Below are positions 7,106 through 16,436 of a stretch of 64,000 nucleotides of DNA, in pieces. Source of the stretch: Chryseolinea serpens. Lineage in GTDB: Bacteria > Bacteroidota > Bacteroidia > Cytophagales > Cyclobacteriaceae. Under the pieces are notes generated by a model. The model searched no databases, was not told the DNA's origin, and was given only the letters and a program-made list of their open reading frames with translations. The stretch spans positions 57,495 to 121,494 of the forward strand of contig NZ_FQWQ01000007.1 in the NCBI RefSeq assembly GCF_900129725.1. The letters are read 5' to 3'. The translations under genes and the position numbers were made by a program. Each line of letters begins with the position of its first letter. The first letter of the stretch is position 1.

Positions 7106-9424
7106 ATGAAAAAGAGAAATATTTTTAAACGAAGATATAGTGCGATGGGCAGAGGACTAAGTGTGCTATTGCTCAGTGGAGCGATGACGTCACTGCACGC
7201 CCAACACTCGCCAACGCCAAAACATACCGGCAAGCTTGGCAAGACACTCACGGAAACCGAGCAAGCATGGCCCGAACGAAATCCGAAAGCTCCGGCGGGG
7301 GCGCCCAATGTAGTGTGGATTTTATTGGATGATGTTGGCTTTGGCGCCATCAGCACCTTTGGTGGGTTGATCAAAACGCCCACGCTGGACAGTCTGGCCA
7401 ACGCGGGTCTGCGCTATACAAACTTTCACACGACGGCAATTTGCTCGCCAACGCGCGCCGCGTTGCTGACAGGACGCAATCAACACTCCGTTCATATGGG
7501 CCTCTTCACCAATACGGGAGGGGGAACTCCGGGATATGATGGATACATCCCGTTTGAAAAAGCTACGGTGGCTGAAATCCTTCGCGAGAATGGCTACAAT
7601 ACCTATGCGCTCGGCAAGTGGCACCTCACACCAAACAGTCACGCTACACAACTGGGACCGTTTAACCGCTGGCCAACCGGACGTGGCTTTGATCATTACT
7701 TTGGCTTTTTAGGGGGCGCTACGGATCAATACTTCCCGGTGCTATGGGAAGACACCAAGAAGGTTGTGCCCGACGGCAAGAAATTGTTCAGCACGCTGAT
7801 TGCCGATAAAGCCATTCGCTACATAGCAGAACAAAAATCCATTGCGCCAGAAAAACCTTTCTTCCTTTATTTTGCTCCCGGTGCCGGACATGAGCCGCAC
7901 CAGGTTGATAAATACTGGAGCGATCAGTACAAAGGTAAATTTGACCAGGGCTGGGATAAGTATCGCGAGACCGTAATCGAAAATCAAAAACGATTGGGTG
8001 TCATCCCCCAAGACGCCGCATTGCCCGACCGCGGGCCGGGCGTTAAGCCATGGGAATCCTTGTCGGCGGATGAGAAAAAATTATACGCCCGCTTTCAGGA
8101 AGTATATGCTGGATTTCTTTCCCATGCCGACTATGAGATCGGTCGCGTGATCCGGCACTTGAAAGACTTGGGCCAATTGGAGAATACGCTGGTGATCATT
8201 TCCGTCGGAGACAACGGCGCGAGTAAGGAAGGGACATTTGAAGGCACCGCGAGCCGTAACTACGCTCCGGACATCACCCCGGAAGAACGTTTGAAGAAAA
8301 ACCTGGCACAAATTGATCTTATCGGCACGGCGTACTCCAGACCAAACTATCCGCTCGGATGGGCACAAGCCACCAACACGCCATTCAAACATTGGAAACA
8401 GGATGCAAACTCCGAAGGCGGAACACACAACCCGTTGATTGTCTTCTGGCCCAACCGCATAAAGGATAAGGGCGGCATTCGGAATCAGTATGCGCATTTA
8501 ATTGACATCCTTCCCACGACGATTGAACTAACCGGCGCGAAAGTGCCAACGGTTATCAACGGCTACCCGCAGGCACCCATCGAAGGGACAAGCCTGGCGT
8601 TCAGCATCGACAATCCGTCCGCGCCGAGCCGTCATCATATTCAATACTACGAGATCATGGGATCGCGCTCGATCTATAAAGATGGATGGAAAGCGGGCAC
8701 ACTCCACGTGAAGAAGGAACCCTTCGACAAGGATGTTTGGGAACTCTACAATCTCAATGAAGATTTTAACGAGCGAAACAACCTGGCATCCAAATACCCT
8801 GAAAAGCTGAAAGAGCTTCAGGATCTTTTTGATGCAGAGGCTTGGAAGTACAATGTGTATCCGCTCAAGGATGGCACCGTTCCTCAGAAATCCCTCGGTG
8901 CGTTCGACAACCGCGATCGCCTGGTTTTGTATCCCGGGACACTGCAATTGTTTGAAGGCACAGCACCGCCGATCGGGGGAAGATCATTAAGCATCACGGC
9001 CGACGTCAATGTGCCAGCGAAAGGTGCGGAGGGCGTGTTGCTTTCCATCGGGGGTCGTACGAACGGATTGAGCTTATATGTGCAGGCGAATCAATTGTGG
9101 TTTGCCTATAACAATGGCGACGAGAAAGTGTATGCGTCTTCTGCAGAATCCATCAAGCCCGGAAAGAACCTGTTCAGGGTTGACTACAATTATGAAGGCG
9201 TGACCGGCGCACCCACCGGACCGACCGGCCCGGGCACTGCTGTGTTATACATCAACGACAAGAAAGTGGGGGAAGTAAAAGTAAAACGGACATTGGGAGG
9301 CGGCATCGGCACGTACGAAAGTATTGAAGTAGGCCAGGACGTGATCACCGCGGTCACGGATAAGTATAACGTTCCCTATGCCTACACGGGAAATATAAAC
9401 AATGTAACGATCGACTTAAAATAG
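7106..9424 (+). CDS. Secreted arylsulfatase, tandem paralogue of the previous gene
   Basis: A 772-residue S1 sulfatase with the same layout as its neighbour: signal peptide ending 'LHAQ', 'DD' metal ligands, 'CSPTR' formylglycine motif (Cys 113 from this start), 'GKWHLTPN', 'GDNGASKEGT', and the same lectin-like C-terminal part. Long identical stretches such as 'YPLGWAQATNTPF' and 'DANSEGGTHNPL' show a tandem duplication followed by divergence. I chose the ATG at 7106 (MKKRNIF) because it gives a normal basic signal-peptide start; the ATG at 7097 adds three residues. It follows 35 bp after the first sulfatase and ends at a good terminator. No sulfatase-maturing enzyme gene is in the window. 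Confidence 0.92.
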   Translation: MKKRNIFKRRYSAMGRGLSVLLLSGAMTSLHAQHSPTPKHTGKLGKTLTETEQAWPERNPKAPAGAPNVVWILLDDVGFGAISTFGGLIKTPTLDSLANAGLRYTNFHTTAICSPTRAALLTGRNQHSVHMGLFTNTGGGTPGYDGYIPFEKATVAEILRENGYNTYALGKWHLTPNSHATQLGPFNRWPTGRGFDHYFGFLGGATDQYFPVLWEDTKKVVPDGKKLFSTLIADKAIRYIAEQKSIAPEKPFFLYFAPGAGHEPHQVDKYWSDQYKGKFDQGWDKYRETVIENQKRLGVIPQDAALPDRGPGVKPWESLSADEKKLYARFQEVYAGFLSHADYEIGRVIRHLKDLGQLENTLVIISVGDNGASKEGTFEGTASRNYAPDITPEERLKKNLAQIDLIGTAYSRPNYPLGWAQATNTPFKHWKQDANSEGGTHNPLIVFWPNRIKDKGGIRNQYAHLIDILPTTIELTGAKVPTVINGYPQAPIEGTSLAFSIDNPSAPSRHHIQYYEIMGSRSIYKDGWKAGTLHVKKEPFDKDVWELYNLNEDFNERNNLASKYPEKLKELQDLFDAEAWKYNVYPLKDGTVPQKSLGAFDNRDRLVLYPGTLQLFEGTAPPIGGRSLSITADVNVPAKGAEGVLLSIGGRTNGLSLYVQANQLWFAYNNGDEKVYASSAESIKPGKNLFRVDYNYEGVTGAPTGPTGPGTAVLYINDKKVGEVKVKRTLGGGIGTYESIEVGQDVITAVTDKYNVPYAYTGNINNVTIDLK

Positions 9425-9437
9425 CCACAGTTTTTTC

Positions 9438-9484
9438 AAAACATCACCGGGCACGGATTGAATGAGGGCCAGGTGATGTTTTTA
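9438..9484 (+). terminator. Intrinsic terminator after the second sulfatase
   Basis: An 11-bp perfect stem (9438-9448 with 9472-9482) includes the T-run on its 3' side. It lies 14 nt after the stop, separating the first sulfatase pair from the second, which may be transcribed separately or by readthrough. Confidence 0.65.
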
Positions 9485-9519
9485 AAGTAGGTCAAACAAA
9501 ACGCATCCACTGCAAATCA

Positions 9520-10974
9520 ATGATCCGTTCTTTTTTGAAAATCAATTTAGTTGTGCTTATGCTCGCCTCCCCGGCAGCACTTTCCGCACAATCCAAGAGC
9601 AAACAACAACCCCCGAACATTCTTTTTTTGGTTTCGGATGATCATAGCGCGCCTTACCTGGGTTGCTACGGTTATCCGGATGTAAAAACACCAAACATTG
9701 ATCGACTGGCTGCGGAGGGAATTCGATTCAGTCGCGCGTTCACAACGGCGCCGCAATGCGTACTTTCGCGCGCAGCGATCATGTCAGGTCGCTCCACGCT
9801 GGATGTTCGCATGACGCGCTTCTCCGCGCCTTTGCCGGCGGACGTCGTTGCTTATCCGGAAGTATTGCGAAAGAGCGGTTACTATACAGGCATCTGCGGA
9901 AGGAATTTTCATCTAAATGGCAACCGGGCCGTAAAGGAATCGGCTGATGTATATGATGCCTATCATCTCGAAACGTTTAAGGATCGCGTAGACTATCTTA
10001 AAGTTTCGCAGGTCATGGATAGCATCTTCGCCCAATACAACCAGTTTCTGGATCGTGTTCCGAAGGGCAAGCCTTTTTTTCTGCAGCTCGGGTATAGCGA
10101 TTCCCACCGGGTATTTGATGCAAAAGAATTTGAGCCGGATCCTTCAACCCTAACCTTGCCCTCGCTTTGGCCGGACACGAAATTAGTGCGTCAGGATTTT
10201 GCGGCATACCTCGGTGAAATACAACGTCTCGACAGAGAAGTGGGACGCGTGCTGGACGACCTGAAGCGAAGAGGACTGGATAGAAATACGCTTGTTGTCT
10301 TTATGGGCGACAATGGCGGCGCGTTGCTTCGCGGAAAGGGAACGTTGTATAACACGGGCCTGCATGTTCCGCTCATCTTCAGACATCCTGGATTGATCAA
10401 GCCGGGGCAGGTGACCGAAGCGCTGGTATCCGGTGAAGATATTGCGCCCACATTCCTCTCGGTTGCAGGCGCGCCCGTTCCGAAGGAAGTAACCGGAGTA
10501 AGCCTGAAGTCCGTTTTTCAAAATTCAAGTGCGGAGCCACGGGAATATGTTTACGCCGTTCGCGGTGCGCATGGTTCAGGGCTGCCGACGAACACTGCGA
10601 ATTTTGATTTGGGAAGAACCGTGTTCAACAAAAAATACAAACTGATTTACAATGCGTTGTGGCAGCTTCCCTATTATCCCGTGGACTTTGCGGCTCAGCC
10701 CTTCTGGTTGGAACTTAGTCAGCTTCATGCCGAAGGAAAACTGGATAAAAAATTCGATGGCATATTGTTTTCCGAAAGAAGGGATATCTTTGAACTGTTT
10801 GATGAAGAGAACGATCCCAATGAAGAGGTGAACCTGGCGGGCGATCCACGGTACAAAGAAACAGAGGATACGTTAAAGGCGAACCTTCAAAAGTGGATGA
10901 TTCTCAACGAAGATTACCTGCCGTTGCCCCTACCGCCACCAACGGCAACGGCTCCCCCCACTTCGGCGAAATAG
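9520..10974 (+). CDS. Secreted sulfatase with variant active-site motif
   Basis: A 484-residue S1 sulfatase with a signal peptide (to about residue 24, 'LSAQ'). 'SDDHSAPYLGCYGYPD' places the first metal ligands at 40-41, and 'GDNGG' supplies the later ones. The expected C-x-P-x-R motif is here Cys80-Val-Leu-Ser-Arg: the proline at the third position is leucine. Formylglycine-generating enzymes normally read Pro or Ala there, so conversion of Cys 80 may be poor, need another enzyme, or be tolerated within a subfamily. The rest of the catalytic layout is intact, so this is not obviously a dead enzyme. The tail ends in a Pro/Thr/Ala-rich stretch. The sulfatase family is sure; the substrate is unknown. 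Confidence 0.9.
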   Translation: MIRSFLKINLVVLMLASPAALSAQSKSKQQPPNILFLVSDDHSAPYLGCYGYPDVKTPNIDRLAAEGIRFSRAFTTAPQCVLSRAAIMSGRSTLDVRMTRFSAPLPADVVAYPEVLRKSGYYTGICGRNFHLNGNRAVKESADVYDAYHLETFKDRVDYLKVSQVMDSIFAQYNQFLDRVPKGKPFFLQLGYSDSHRVFDAKEFEPDPSTLTLPSLWPDTKLVRQDFAAYLGEIQRLDREVGRVLDDLKRRGLDRNTLVVFMGDNGGALLRGKGTLYNTGLHVPLIFRHPGLIKPGQVTEALVSGEDIAPTFLSVAGAPVPKEVTGVSLKSVFQNSSAEPREYVYAVRGAHGSGLPTNTANFDLGRTVFNKKYKLIYNALWQLPYYPVDFAAQPFWLELSQLHAEGKLDKKFDGILFSERRDIFELFDEENDPNEEVNLAGDPRYKETEDTLKANLQKWMILNEDYLPLPLPPPTATAPPTSAK

Positions 10975-11004
10975 AAGGGACTTATGAGTTAACGCACCAG
11001 GTCT

Positions 11005-12855
11005 ATGCAAATACTATCCACCAAACTGAATTGCGTTCGCATGGCGTCGACACTCGTAGCGGTGTTCTGTTCGCTTCTGGCGATGGCACAAAACGTTGAC
11101 CGGCCGAATATTTTGTGGATTGTGAGTGAAGATAACAATACCGATTTGATCCACAGTTATGGTAATGCCTTTGCCACCACGCCTAACATCGACAAGCTCG
11201 CCACAGAAGGCGTCCGATACACAAACGCGTTTTCCACGGCTCCTGTCTGTGCACCCTCGCGTCATTCGCTGATCACCGGGATGTATCCGCCATCCATGGG
11301 TACCGAACACATGCGCAGTACATATCCGGTCCCTGATTTTGTGAAATTCTTTCCAAGGTATTTGCGTGAAGCAGGATACTACACAACAAACAACTCGAAA
11401 AAGGATTACAACACGATTGATCAACTGGAAACCTGGGATGAGTCGAGTGATAAGGCTACCTATAAAAATAGAAAACCGAGCCAACCGTTCTTTGCCGTAT
11501 TTAATCTGGGGGTGTCGCATGAAAGTAGTATTCACATTCGCCAGGATTCGTTGCGGCATGATCCCGCGAAAGTTCCGCTTCCGCCTTATCATCCCGACAC
11601 CAAAGAATTCAGAGAGGATTGGGCGCAGTATTACGACAAAGTGGAAACCATGGATCAGCAGGTCGGCCAATTGTTGAAGGAACTCGAGGACCAAGGACTT
11701 TCCGATAATACGATCGTATTTTATTATGCCGACAACGGTGGTGTGCTGCCACGAAGTAAACGCTTTATGTATGAGTCGGGATTGCATGTTCCCTTGGTCA
11801 TTCGGCTGCCGGCGAAGTACAAGGGTCTTTCCCCCCATAAAGCCGGAACGACCACGGACAGGATAGTCACCTTTGTTGATTTTGCGCCAACGATATTGAG
11901 TCTGACGGGAATTAAAATTCCGCAGTACATGCAAGGCAAGGCATTTCTGGGAACGCAACAGCAACCGCCGCGCGACTATGCCTATGGTTTCCGGGGAAGA
12001 ATGGACGAGCGAATTGATATGTCGCGCGCCCTGCGCGATAAAAGATACCGGTACATCCGAAACTACCTGCCCCATCTACCGTATGGTCAGCATTTAATTT
12101 ACCTGTGGCAAGCGGCGTCCACGCGGTCGTGGGAAAATGAATTCCGCGCGGGTCGGTTGAACGAGGTGCAATCGGTTTTCTGGAAGCCGAAACCGGCGGA
12201 AGAACTATATGATGTCGTGGCGGACCCCTACAATATAAACAACCTTGCCGGAAAGCCGCAGTACGAGAAAGTGTTGCTTCGGATGCGCAAGGACAATCAT
12301 CAATGGTTGACGGAATCCAGAGATATAGGTTTTATTCCGGAAGCCATCCTTTACCAACGTGCGCAGCGCGCCGAATCATTGTACACACAAGCTCAACAAG
12401 AGAAGGATATGGACAGGATCATTGAAACCGCTGAGATGGCCTCCTCGCGGGATGTGAAACATCTCCCCGAAATCATCAATCGGTTAACGGACGCTAATCC
12501 GTCTGTGCGCTATTGGGCTGCCGTTGGATGTACCGTGTTGAGAGAACAGTCCTTGGTGGCAAAAGAATCCTTGCTGAAACTTCTGGCAGATTCGGAAATG
12601 GCCGTCCGCATAGCAGGTGCGGAAGCCCTTTATAACATTGGCGAAAAGCAGGTGGCCGTGCGTGCCTTGGGTGAGTCTCTAAAAAGCGACAATCCATTTG
12701 CGAGACTTCAGGCCTTAAATGTACTACAAACCATTGGCGATGATGCTTTGCCGGCGCTCGAGCAAGCCAGAAGTTTGATACCGGCCGATCCTAAGCTGGA
12801 GGATTACAATGCACGCGCAGCAAAAACATTGATTGAGACGGTTCCGAATAGATAA
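11005..12855 (+). CDS. Secreted sulfatase with C-terminal HEAT-like repeats
   Basis: A 616-residue S1 sulfatase resembling the heparan N-sulfatase-like group ('RPNILWIVSEDNN', 'APVCAPSRHSLITG'). The formylglycine cysteine is Cys 82 in a normal C-x-P-x-R motif, and 'ADNGGVLPRSKR' supplies later metal ligands. The N-terminus is a signal peptide, though 'MQILSTKLNCVRM' before the hydrophobic core is rather long and Met 13 is a possible alternative start. From about residue 470 the chain changes to repeated helical pairs ('NPSVRYWAAVGC', 'SEMAVRIAGAEAL', 'NPFARLQALNVL') typical of HEAT repeats. These usually mediate protein binding. It begins 30 bp after the preceding sulfatase gene and should be co-transcribed with it. 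Confidence 0.9.
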   Translation: MQILSTKLNCVRMASTLVAVFCSLLAMAQNVDRPNILWIVSEDNNTDLIHSYGNAFATTPNIDKLATEGVRYTNAFSTAPVCAPSRHSLITGMYPPSMGTEHMRSTYPVPDFVKFFPRYLREAGYYTTNNSKKDYNTIDQLETWDESSDKATYKNRKPSQPFFAVFNLGVSHESSIHIRQDSLRHDPAKVPLPPYHPDTKEFREDWAQYYDKVETMDQQVGQLLKELEDQGLSDNTIVFYYADNGGVLPRSKRFMYESGLHVPLVIRLPAKYKGLSPHKAGTTTDRIVTFVDFAPTILSLTGIKIPQYMQGKAFLGTQQQPPRDYAYGFRGRMDERIDMSRALRDKRYRYIRNYLPHLPYGQHLIYLWQAASTRSWENEFRAGRLNEVQSVFWKPKPAEELYDVVADPYNINNLAGKPQYEKVLLRMRKDNHQWLTESRDIGFIPEAILYQRAQRAESLYTQAQQEKDMDRIIETAEMASSRDVKHLPEIINRLTDANPSVRYWAAVGCTVLREQSLVAKESLLKLLADSEMAVRIAGAEALYNIGEKQVAVRALGESLKSDNPFARLQALNVLQTIGDDALPALEQARSLIPADPKLEDYNARAAKTLIETVPNR

Positions 12856-13364
12856 ATGGCCTGGCAAGGGCCATCGCAAAATGCCTTGTCCTGCAGGATG
12901 GTCGCTTATCCGAGGTTGACCACTTCTTTTAGTCAGCCTGTTACCTCCTGATTTCGCCGCCATGTGATCACAAGTTCCGTCATCAATGGACCATTGTCTC
13001 CAGTGGTTTTGAAGCAGATCTTTCTTTAAAGGCAAGCAAATTCGAAGCCTGGCAGTAATTCAATATCTCGTCATCGCTCTTCAGGTTCACCTCGACCTAA
13101 AATGGAAATCCTTTCGGTTGTCGTTCATCCTTTTCCTACACGAAGCGTATGGGTTATGTACCTGCTTTAAGGGGCTTTTCTTAGGTCAAGAACAACTGTA
13201 ACTGTCTACGGGTCAGAAGGTTTGGGGTTTGAATCCCACAGGTCCACTGAAAACCAAGGAGTTACGAAGATGGAGTCACCTGATTTTCGAAATCTTTTTC
13301 TATCTTTCATTACCGTATTCCCCACCCTCCGTTGTAGGTGCAAATAATCCTCTAATACGCCAGT
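12856..13364. other. Gene-free stretch with remnant sequence
   Basis: No convincing gene is found in 509 bp. On the minus strand near 12900-13070, short readable pieces in different frames (for example '..DDEILNYCQASNLLAFKE..' and 'MTELVITWRRNQEV') are broken by stops, which suggests a decayed gene I do not recognise. A tRNA-3'-end-like fragment follows at 13224-13262. There is a small hairpin (ATGGCC/GGCCAT) just after the sulfatase stop, without a T-run. I see no lanthipeptide precursor here although a dehydratase gene follows. Confidence 0.4.
13224..13262 (+). other. tRNA 3'-end-like fragment, possible attachment-site scar
   Basis: 'TTTGAATCCCACAGGTCCAC' looks like the T-loop, 3' T-stem strand and acceptor 3' strand of a tRNA. 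The 5' half of a tRNA and the partner acceptor strand are absent upstream. The tract after it (ACTGAAAACCAAGGAGTTACG) continues without a coding frame. Such 3' pieces are left where integrative elements insert in tRNA genes. No integrase gene is visible, so the call stays tentative. Confidence 0.3.
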
Positions 13365-16300
13365 ATGTTGGAATGTGAAGATTATTTTATCGTTCGTACC
13401 CCCATGCTTTCTTACGGAACAGCCAGCCTCGTTTCGGAAGACAACCTGAGAATGCATTTCAGTAATCCTGCTGTACAGGAAGCTTTATGGCTGGCATCGC
13501 CCGATCTTTATGACTGTCTGAAACCTTTTCTTGCGGCGCAGCTAACAAAAGAGGAAAACCTGCGTGTAGTCCTGTCGTTGAAAAAATACTGGCTGAGGCT
13601 TTCCTCCAGGCCTACACCCTTTGGGATGTTTGCCAGCGTGTCGGTGGGTCAGTGGAAGGAAAAGACAGAAACCCTTTTACTTGACGGTCTGCGTCGCTTC
13701 ACAAGGCTCGACGTGGAGTTTATGGCCGGCGTGATCGAGAGGATTAGTGGTTTGCCCGAAGTGAGCGAAAAAATCCGGTACACGACCAACAACACCGTAT
13801 ATCACATCGCCAATGCGTTCCGATATATTGAGTATACGGTGAAGAAGGGAAAGCGAATGTACCAACTGTCGGATGTCGATGATGACCGAGTGGTTTCGAT
13901 GGTACTGGAAACCGCACGGAACGGTGCTACGCGTGAAGATCTTGTGCAACAAATCATGAAGGAAGGTTTTTCTGTAGAGGAGGCCGGTGATTTTTTAAAT
14001 GAAATGATTGAGAACCACCTGCTCATCAGTGAGCTCGAAATCCGGTTGACAGGAGAGGACTTTTTTTCTGGCGTTTGCGCGGTCTTACAACGGCATGACA
14101 TCGACATTCCCGTGTTGCTAGATATTGCGCAGCAGCTGCGGGAGTTGGATGGCCGTATGCCCAGCGAAAATCTTGACAGGTATTCAAAACTTTCCGACAC
14201 CATCAGGCCGCTCTCCGTACACGAACAGGGCAGGAGCTTTCTCCAGGTCGACGTTTTCCGCGAAGCGTCGATTACCCTCAGTAAAAAAGTGCAAGCGTCG
14301 CTGGTGCACCTCGTTCACGTCTTGGCGGGGTTGTTTCCGGGACGAAGTAATACGGCGCTCACGGCTTTTAAAAAAGCATTTCAGCAACGTTATGGGTTCC
14401 GCCCCGTGAAGCTCTGCCAGGTGCTTGACCCCGAAACAGGTATCGGTTACCCAACCGGACAGGACGTGGCATTGGGGGAATGCATGCTTTTGCAGGATAT
14501 CGATTTCGCCGAAGGCGCGGTACCTACGCTGGCGGAGATCACACCCTTTCAGGAATTTCTAGTGGCCAAATACAGCCAGGCCCTGGCAGCGGGGAGCGTA
14601 TTGCAGTTGTCGGATGCGGATGTGAAACCCTTTATGGGTTCGTATCGCCTTCCGTCTTCCCTTTATGCCATGCTGTCGGTGGGATCGCCAAATGCAGCGG
14701 CGATTGATGCGGGGCACTATCGGCTACTGTTTTCCGGCGCCTATGGACCCTCGGCGGTCAACGTGATGGCGCGGTTTTGTCATCTCGATCCCACGCTTCT
14801 CCAGTGCGTCAGACAAACGTTGAAGAAGGAACAATCTTATGCAACGCCGGTTTACGCAGAGATCGTACACGCCGACCAGGCGCGAACGGGCAACATTTCG
14901 TCGCGTCCGGTTTTGCGGGATTTTGAGATCCCGATCCTTACTCCAGGTGGTGTGGACGAGGCGCATCGTTTGCCGCTTAGCGATCTTGTGCTCCAGTGCA
15001 CGGGTGAGGAATTGGTACTTTATTCCGAGAAATTAGGCCGGCAGGTCATACCCCGCCTCAGCTCGGCGCACAACTATTCGGCAGAGGTTATTTCCCATTA
15101 TCGTTTTTTGAGCGACCTGCAACATCAAGGTGTCCTATCGGCTGTGCGGTGGGATTGGGGTGTTCTGGCATCGGCACCCTATTTGCCGCGGGTCGTGCTG
15201 AATCAAGCTGTGGTGTCGCCCGCCCGCTGGAAATTGACAAATGAAGATAAGAACCGGTTTGCCGCAACGTCTGCGCTGGCCGATGAAATAACGGCCTGGC
15301 GTGCGGAACGAAAGGTACCGCGACACATTTTAACAGGCGAAGGAGATCATAGGATCCCCATCGACCTCGAGTCTGTGGATCAGCAACAGGTTTTTAAAAA
15401 CATCCTTCGACGGGCAGACGTTTTGGAGGAGTTCTTGGGACAGGAGCACCAGGTTTTTACCGATGCCAAAGGCATGGGATATCAGCATGAGTTGGTGGTG
15501 CCCCTGCTCAATACCGACCGTGTGGAAGAGACGCGGGTGGCGTGGCCAGCTCCGCCGGCTTCCCCTGGTTTTGGATTGGGCAGTGAATGGCTTTACTACA
15601 AACTATATTGCAATGCAAAGGTAGCCGATGCCGTGTTGATCGGGTTTGTGAAACCCTTGGCTGAAGAGCTGTTGCGCGACGGCATTATTGATCGTTGGTT
15701 TTTTATTCGCTACAACGACCCGAAGCATCATCTGCGCATTCGATTTCATGGAAGTCATGATTTTTATCAAGTCATCGCGGCACGTTTTTATCGTGCGATA
15801 GCGCCTTTCCTGGAAGCTGATCTGGTGCAGGATTTCTGCACCGATACGTATCGGCGCGAGTTGGAACGGTATGGAGATGATGACATACAGCATGCGGAGA
15901 CGATTTTTTTTGCTGACAGTATCTGTTTGCTTCCCTTATTGGCCGAAGTGCAGGGTGACGAGACGATGCGATGGGTTTTGGGACTGCGGTTGGCGGATCA
16001 GCTTCTGGAGCTCTTTGATGTTCCGCTGGCCGAGCGAGCAACCTTGATGAGTTCACTCCAGCAAAATTTTGCCGACGAGATGGGAGGTGTGCAGCGCTTG
16101 AAGCCCTCTTTGTCGGCCGTCTACAGGACCCACCGTCCCGAAGTAGCCGCCATCCTGAACAACGAAGGGCTTTCCGCCCCGGTAGTAAAACTGCTGACGG
16201 AACGACGGGCAAATATGGTTGCACCGGTCCGGGCGTTAAAGTTCGCGTCGCCGGCGTGTCGCGACGCGGCGGTGCTCCGAAGTAGAATTCAAAGCTTTTT

Positions 16301-16418
16301 GCATATGACATCGAATCGTTGGTTTGCTTATAACCCACGGCATTACGAACTGGTGGTGTATGATTTTCTTTGCCAGCACTACAAATCGATCCTGGCCAAA
16401 AGCCGGGTGAAGGCTTGA
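13365..16418 (+). CDS. Full-length LanB-type lantibiotic dehydratase
   Basis: 1017 residues, the size of NisB-like enzymes. The N-terminal two-thirds is the tRNA-Glu-dependent glutamylation domain, with the 'SSRPTPFGMFA' motif near residue 80. From about residue 740 comes the elimination (SpaB_C/thiopeptide-type) domain: 'EWLYYKLYCN', 'FIRYNDPKHHLRIRF'. Known members activate Ser/Thr of a leader-bearing peptide with glutamyl-tRNA and eliminate glutamate to give dehydroamino acids. No precursor, LanC cyclase, protease or dedicated transporter is recognisable on either side, so it is an orphan here. It lies between the sulfatases and regulatory genes, 17 kb from the NRPS genes. The domain call is secure, the substrate unknown. 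Confidence 0.88.
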   Translation: MLECEDYFIVRTPMLSYGTASLVSEDNLRMHFSNPAVQEALWLASPDLYDCLKPFLAAQLTKEENLRVVLSLKKYWLRLSSRPTPFGMFASVSVGQWKEKTETLLLDGLRRFTRLDVEFMAGVIERISGLPEVSEKIRYTTNNTVYHIANAFRYIEYTVKKGKRMYQLSDVDDDRVVSMVLETARNGATREDLVQQIMKEGFSVEEAGDFLNEMIENHLLISELEIRLTGEDFFSGVCAVLQRHDIDIPVLLDIAQQLRELDGRMPSENLDRYSKLSDTIRPLSVHEQGRSFLQVDVFREASITLSKKVQASLVHLVHVLAGLFPGRSNTALTAFKKAFQQRYGFRPVKLCQVLDPETGIGYPTGQDVALGECMLLQDIDFAEGAVPTLAEITPFQEFLVAKYSQALAAGSVLQLSDADVKPFMGSYRLPSSLYAMLSVGSPNAAAIDAGHYRLLFSGAYGPSAVNVMARFCHLDPTLLQCVRQTLKKEQSYATPVYAEIVHADQARTGNISSRPVLRDFEIPILTPGGVDEAHRLPLSDLVLQCTGEELVLYSEKLGRQVIPRLSSAHNYSAEVISHYRFLSDLQHQGVLSAVRWDWGVLASAPYLPRVVLNQAVVSPARWKLTNEDKNRFAATSALADEITAWRAERKVPRHILTGEGDHRIPIDLESVDQQQVFKNILRRADVLEEFLGQEHQVFTDAKGMGYQHELVVPLLNTDRVEETRVAWPAPPASPGFGLGSEWLYYKLYCNAKVADAVLIGFVKPLAEELLRDGIIDRWFFIRYNDPKHHLRIRFHGSHDFYQVIAARFYRAIAPFLEADLVQDFCTDTYRRELERYGDDDIQHAETIFFADSICLLPLLAEVQGDETMRWVLGLRLADQLLELFDVPLAERATLMSSLQQNFADEMGGVQRLKPSLSAVYRTHRPEVAAILNNEGLSAPVVKLLTERRANMVAPVRALKFASPACRDAAVLRSRIQSFLHMTSNRWFAYNPRHYELVVYDFLCQHYKSILAKSRVKA

Positions 16419-16436
16419 TAGGAAGGCGGGTAACCC

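Noticed and set aside
11014..12075. 353-codon open frame on the minus strand
   Set aside because: It is opposite the fourth sulfatase, including its active-site region, and has no recognisable features.
12724..13035. Minus-strand frame before lanB as a possible lanthipeptide precursor
   Set aside because: It overlaps the sulfatase gene end, lacks a leader-like start and a Ser/Thr/Cys-rich core, and reads like random sequence.
13102..13170. 22-codon + strand frame (MEILSVVV...) as a LanA candidate
   Set aside because: It has no leader motif and no cysteines for thioether rings.
13200..13262. Complete tRNA gene
   Set aside because: Only the T-loop and 3' acceptor-like part is present; the anticodon arm, D arm and 5' acceptor strand cannot be folded.
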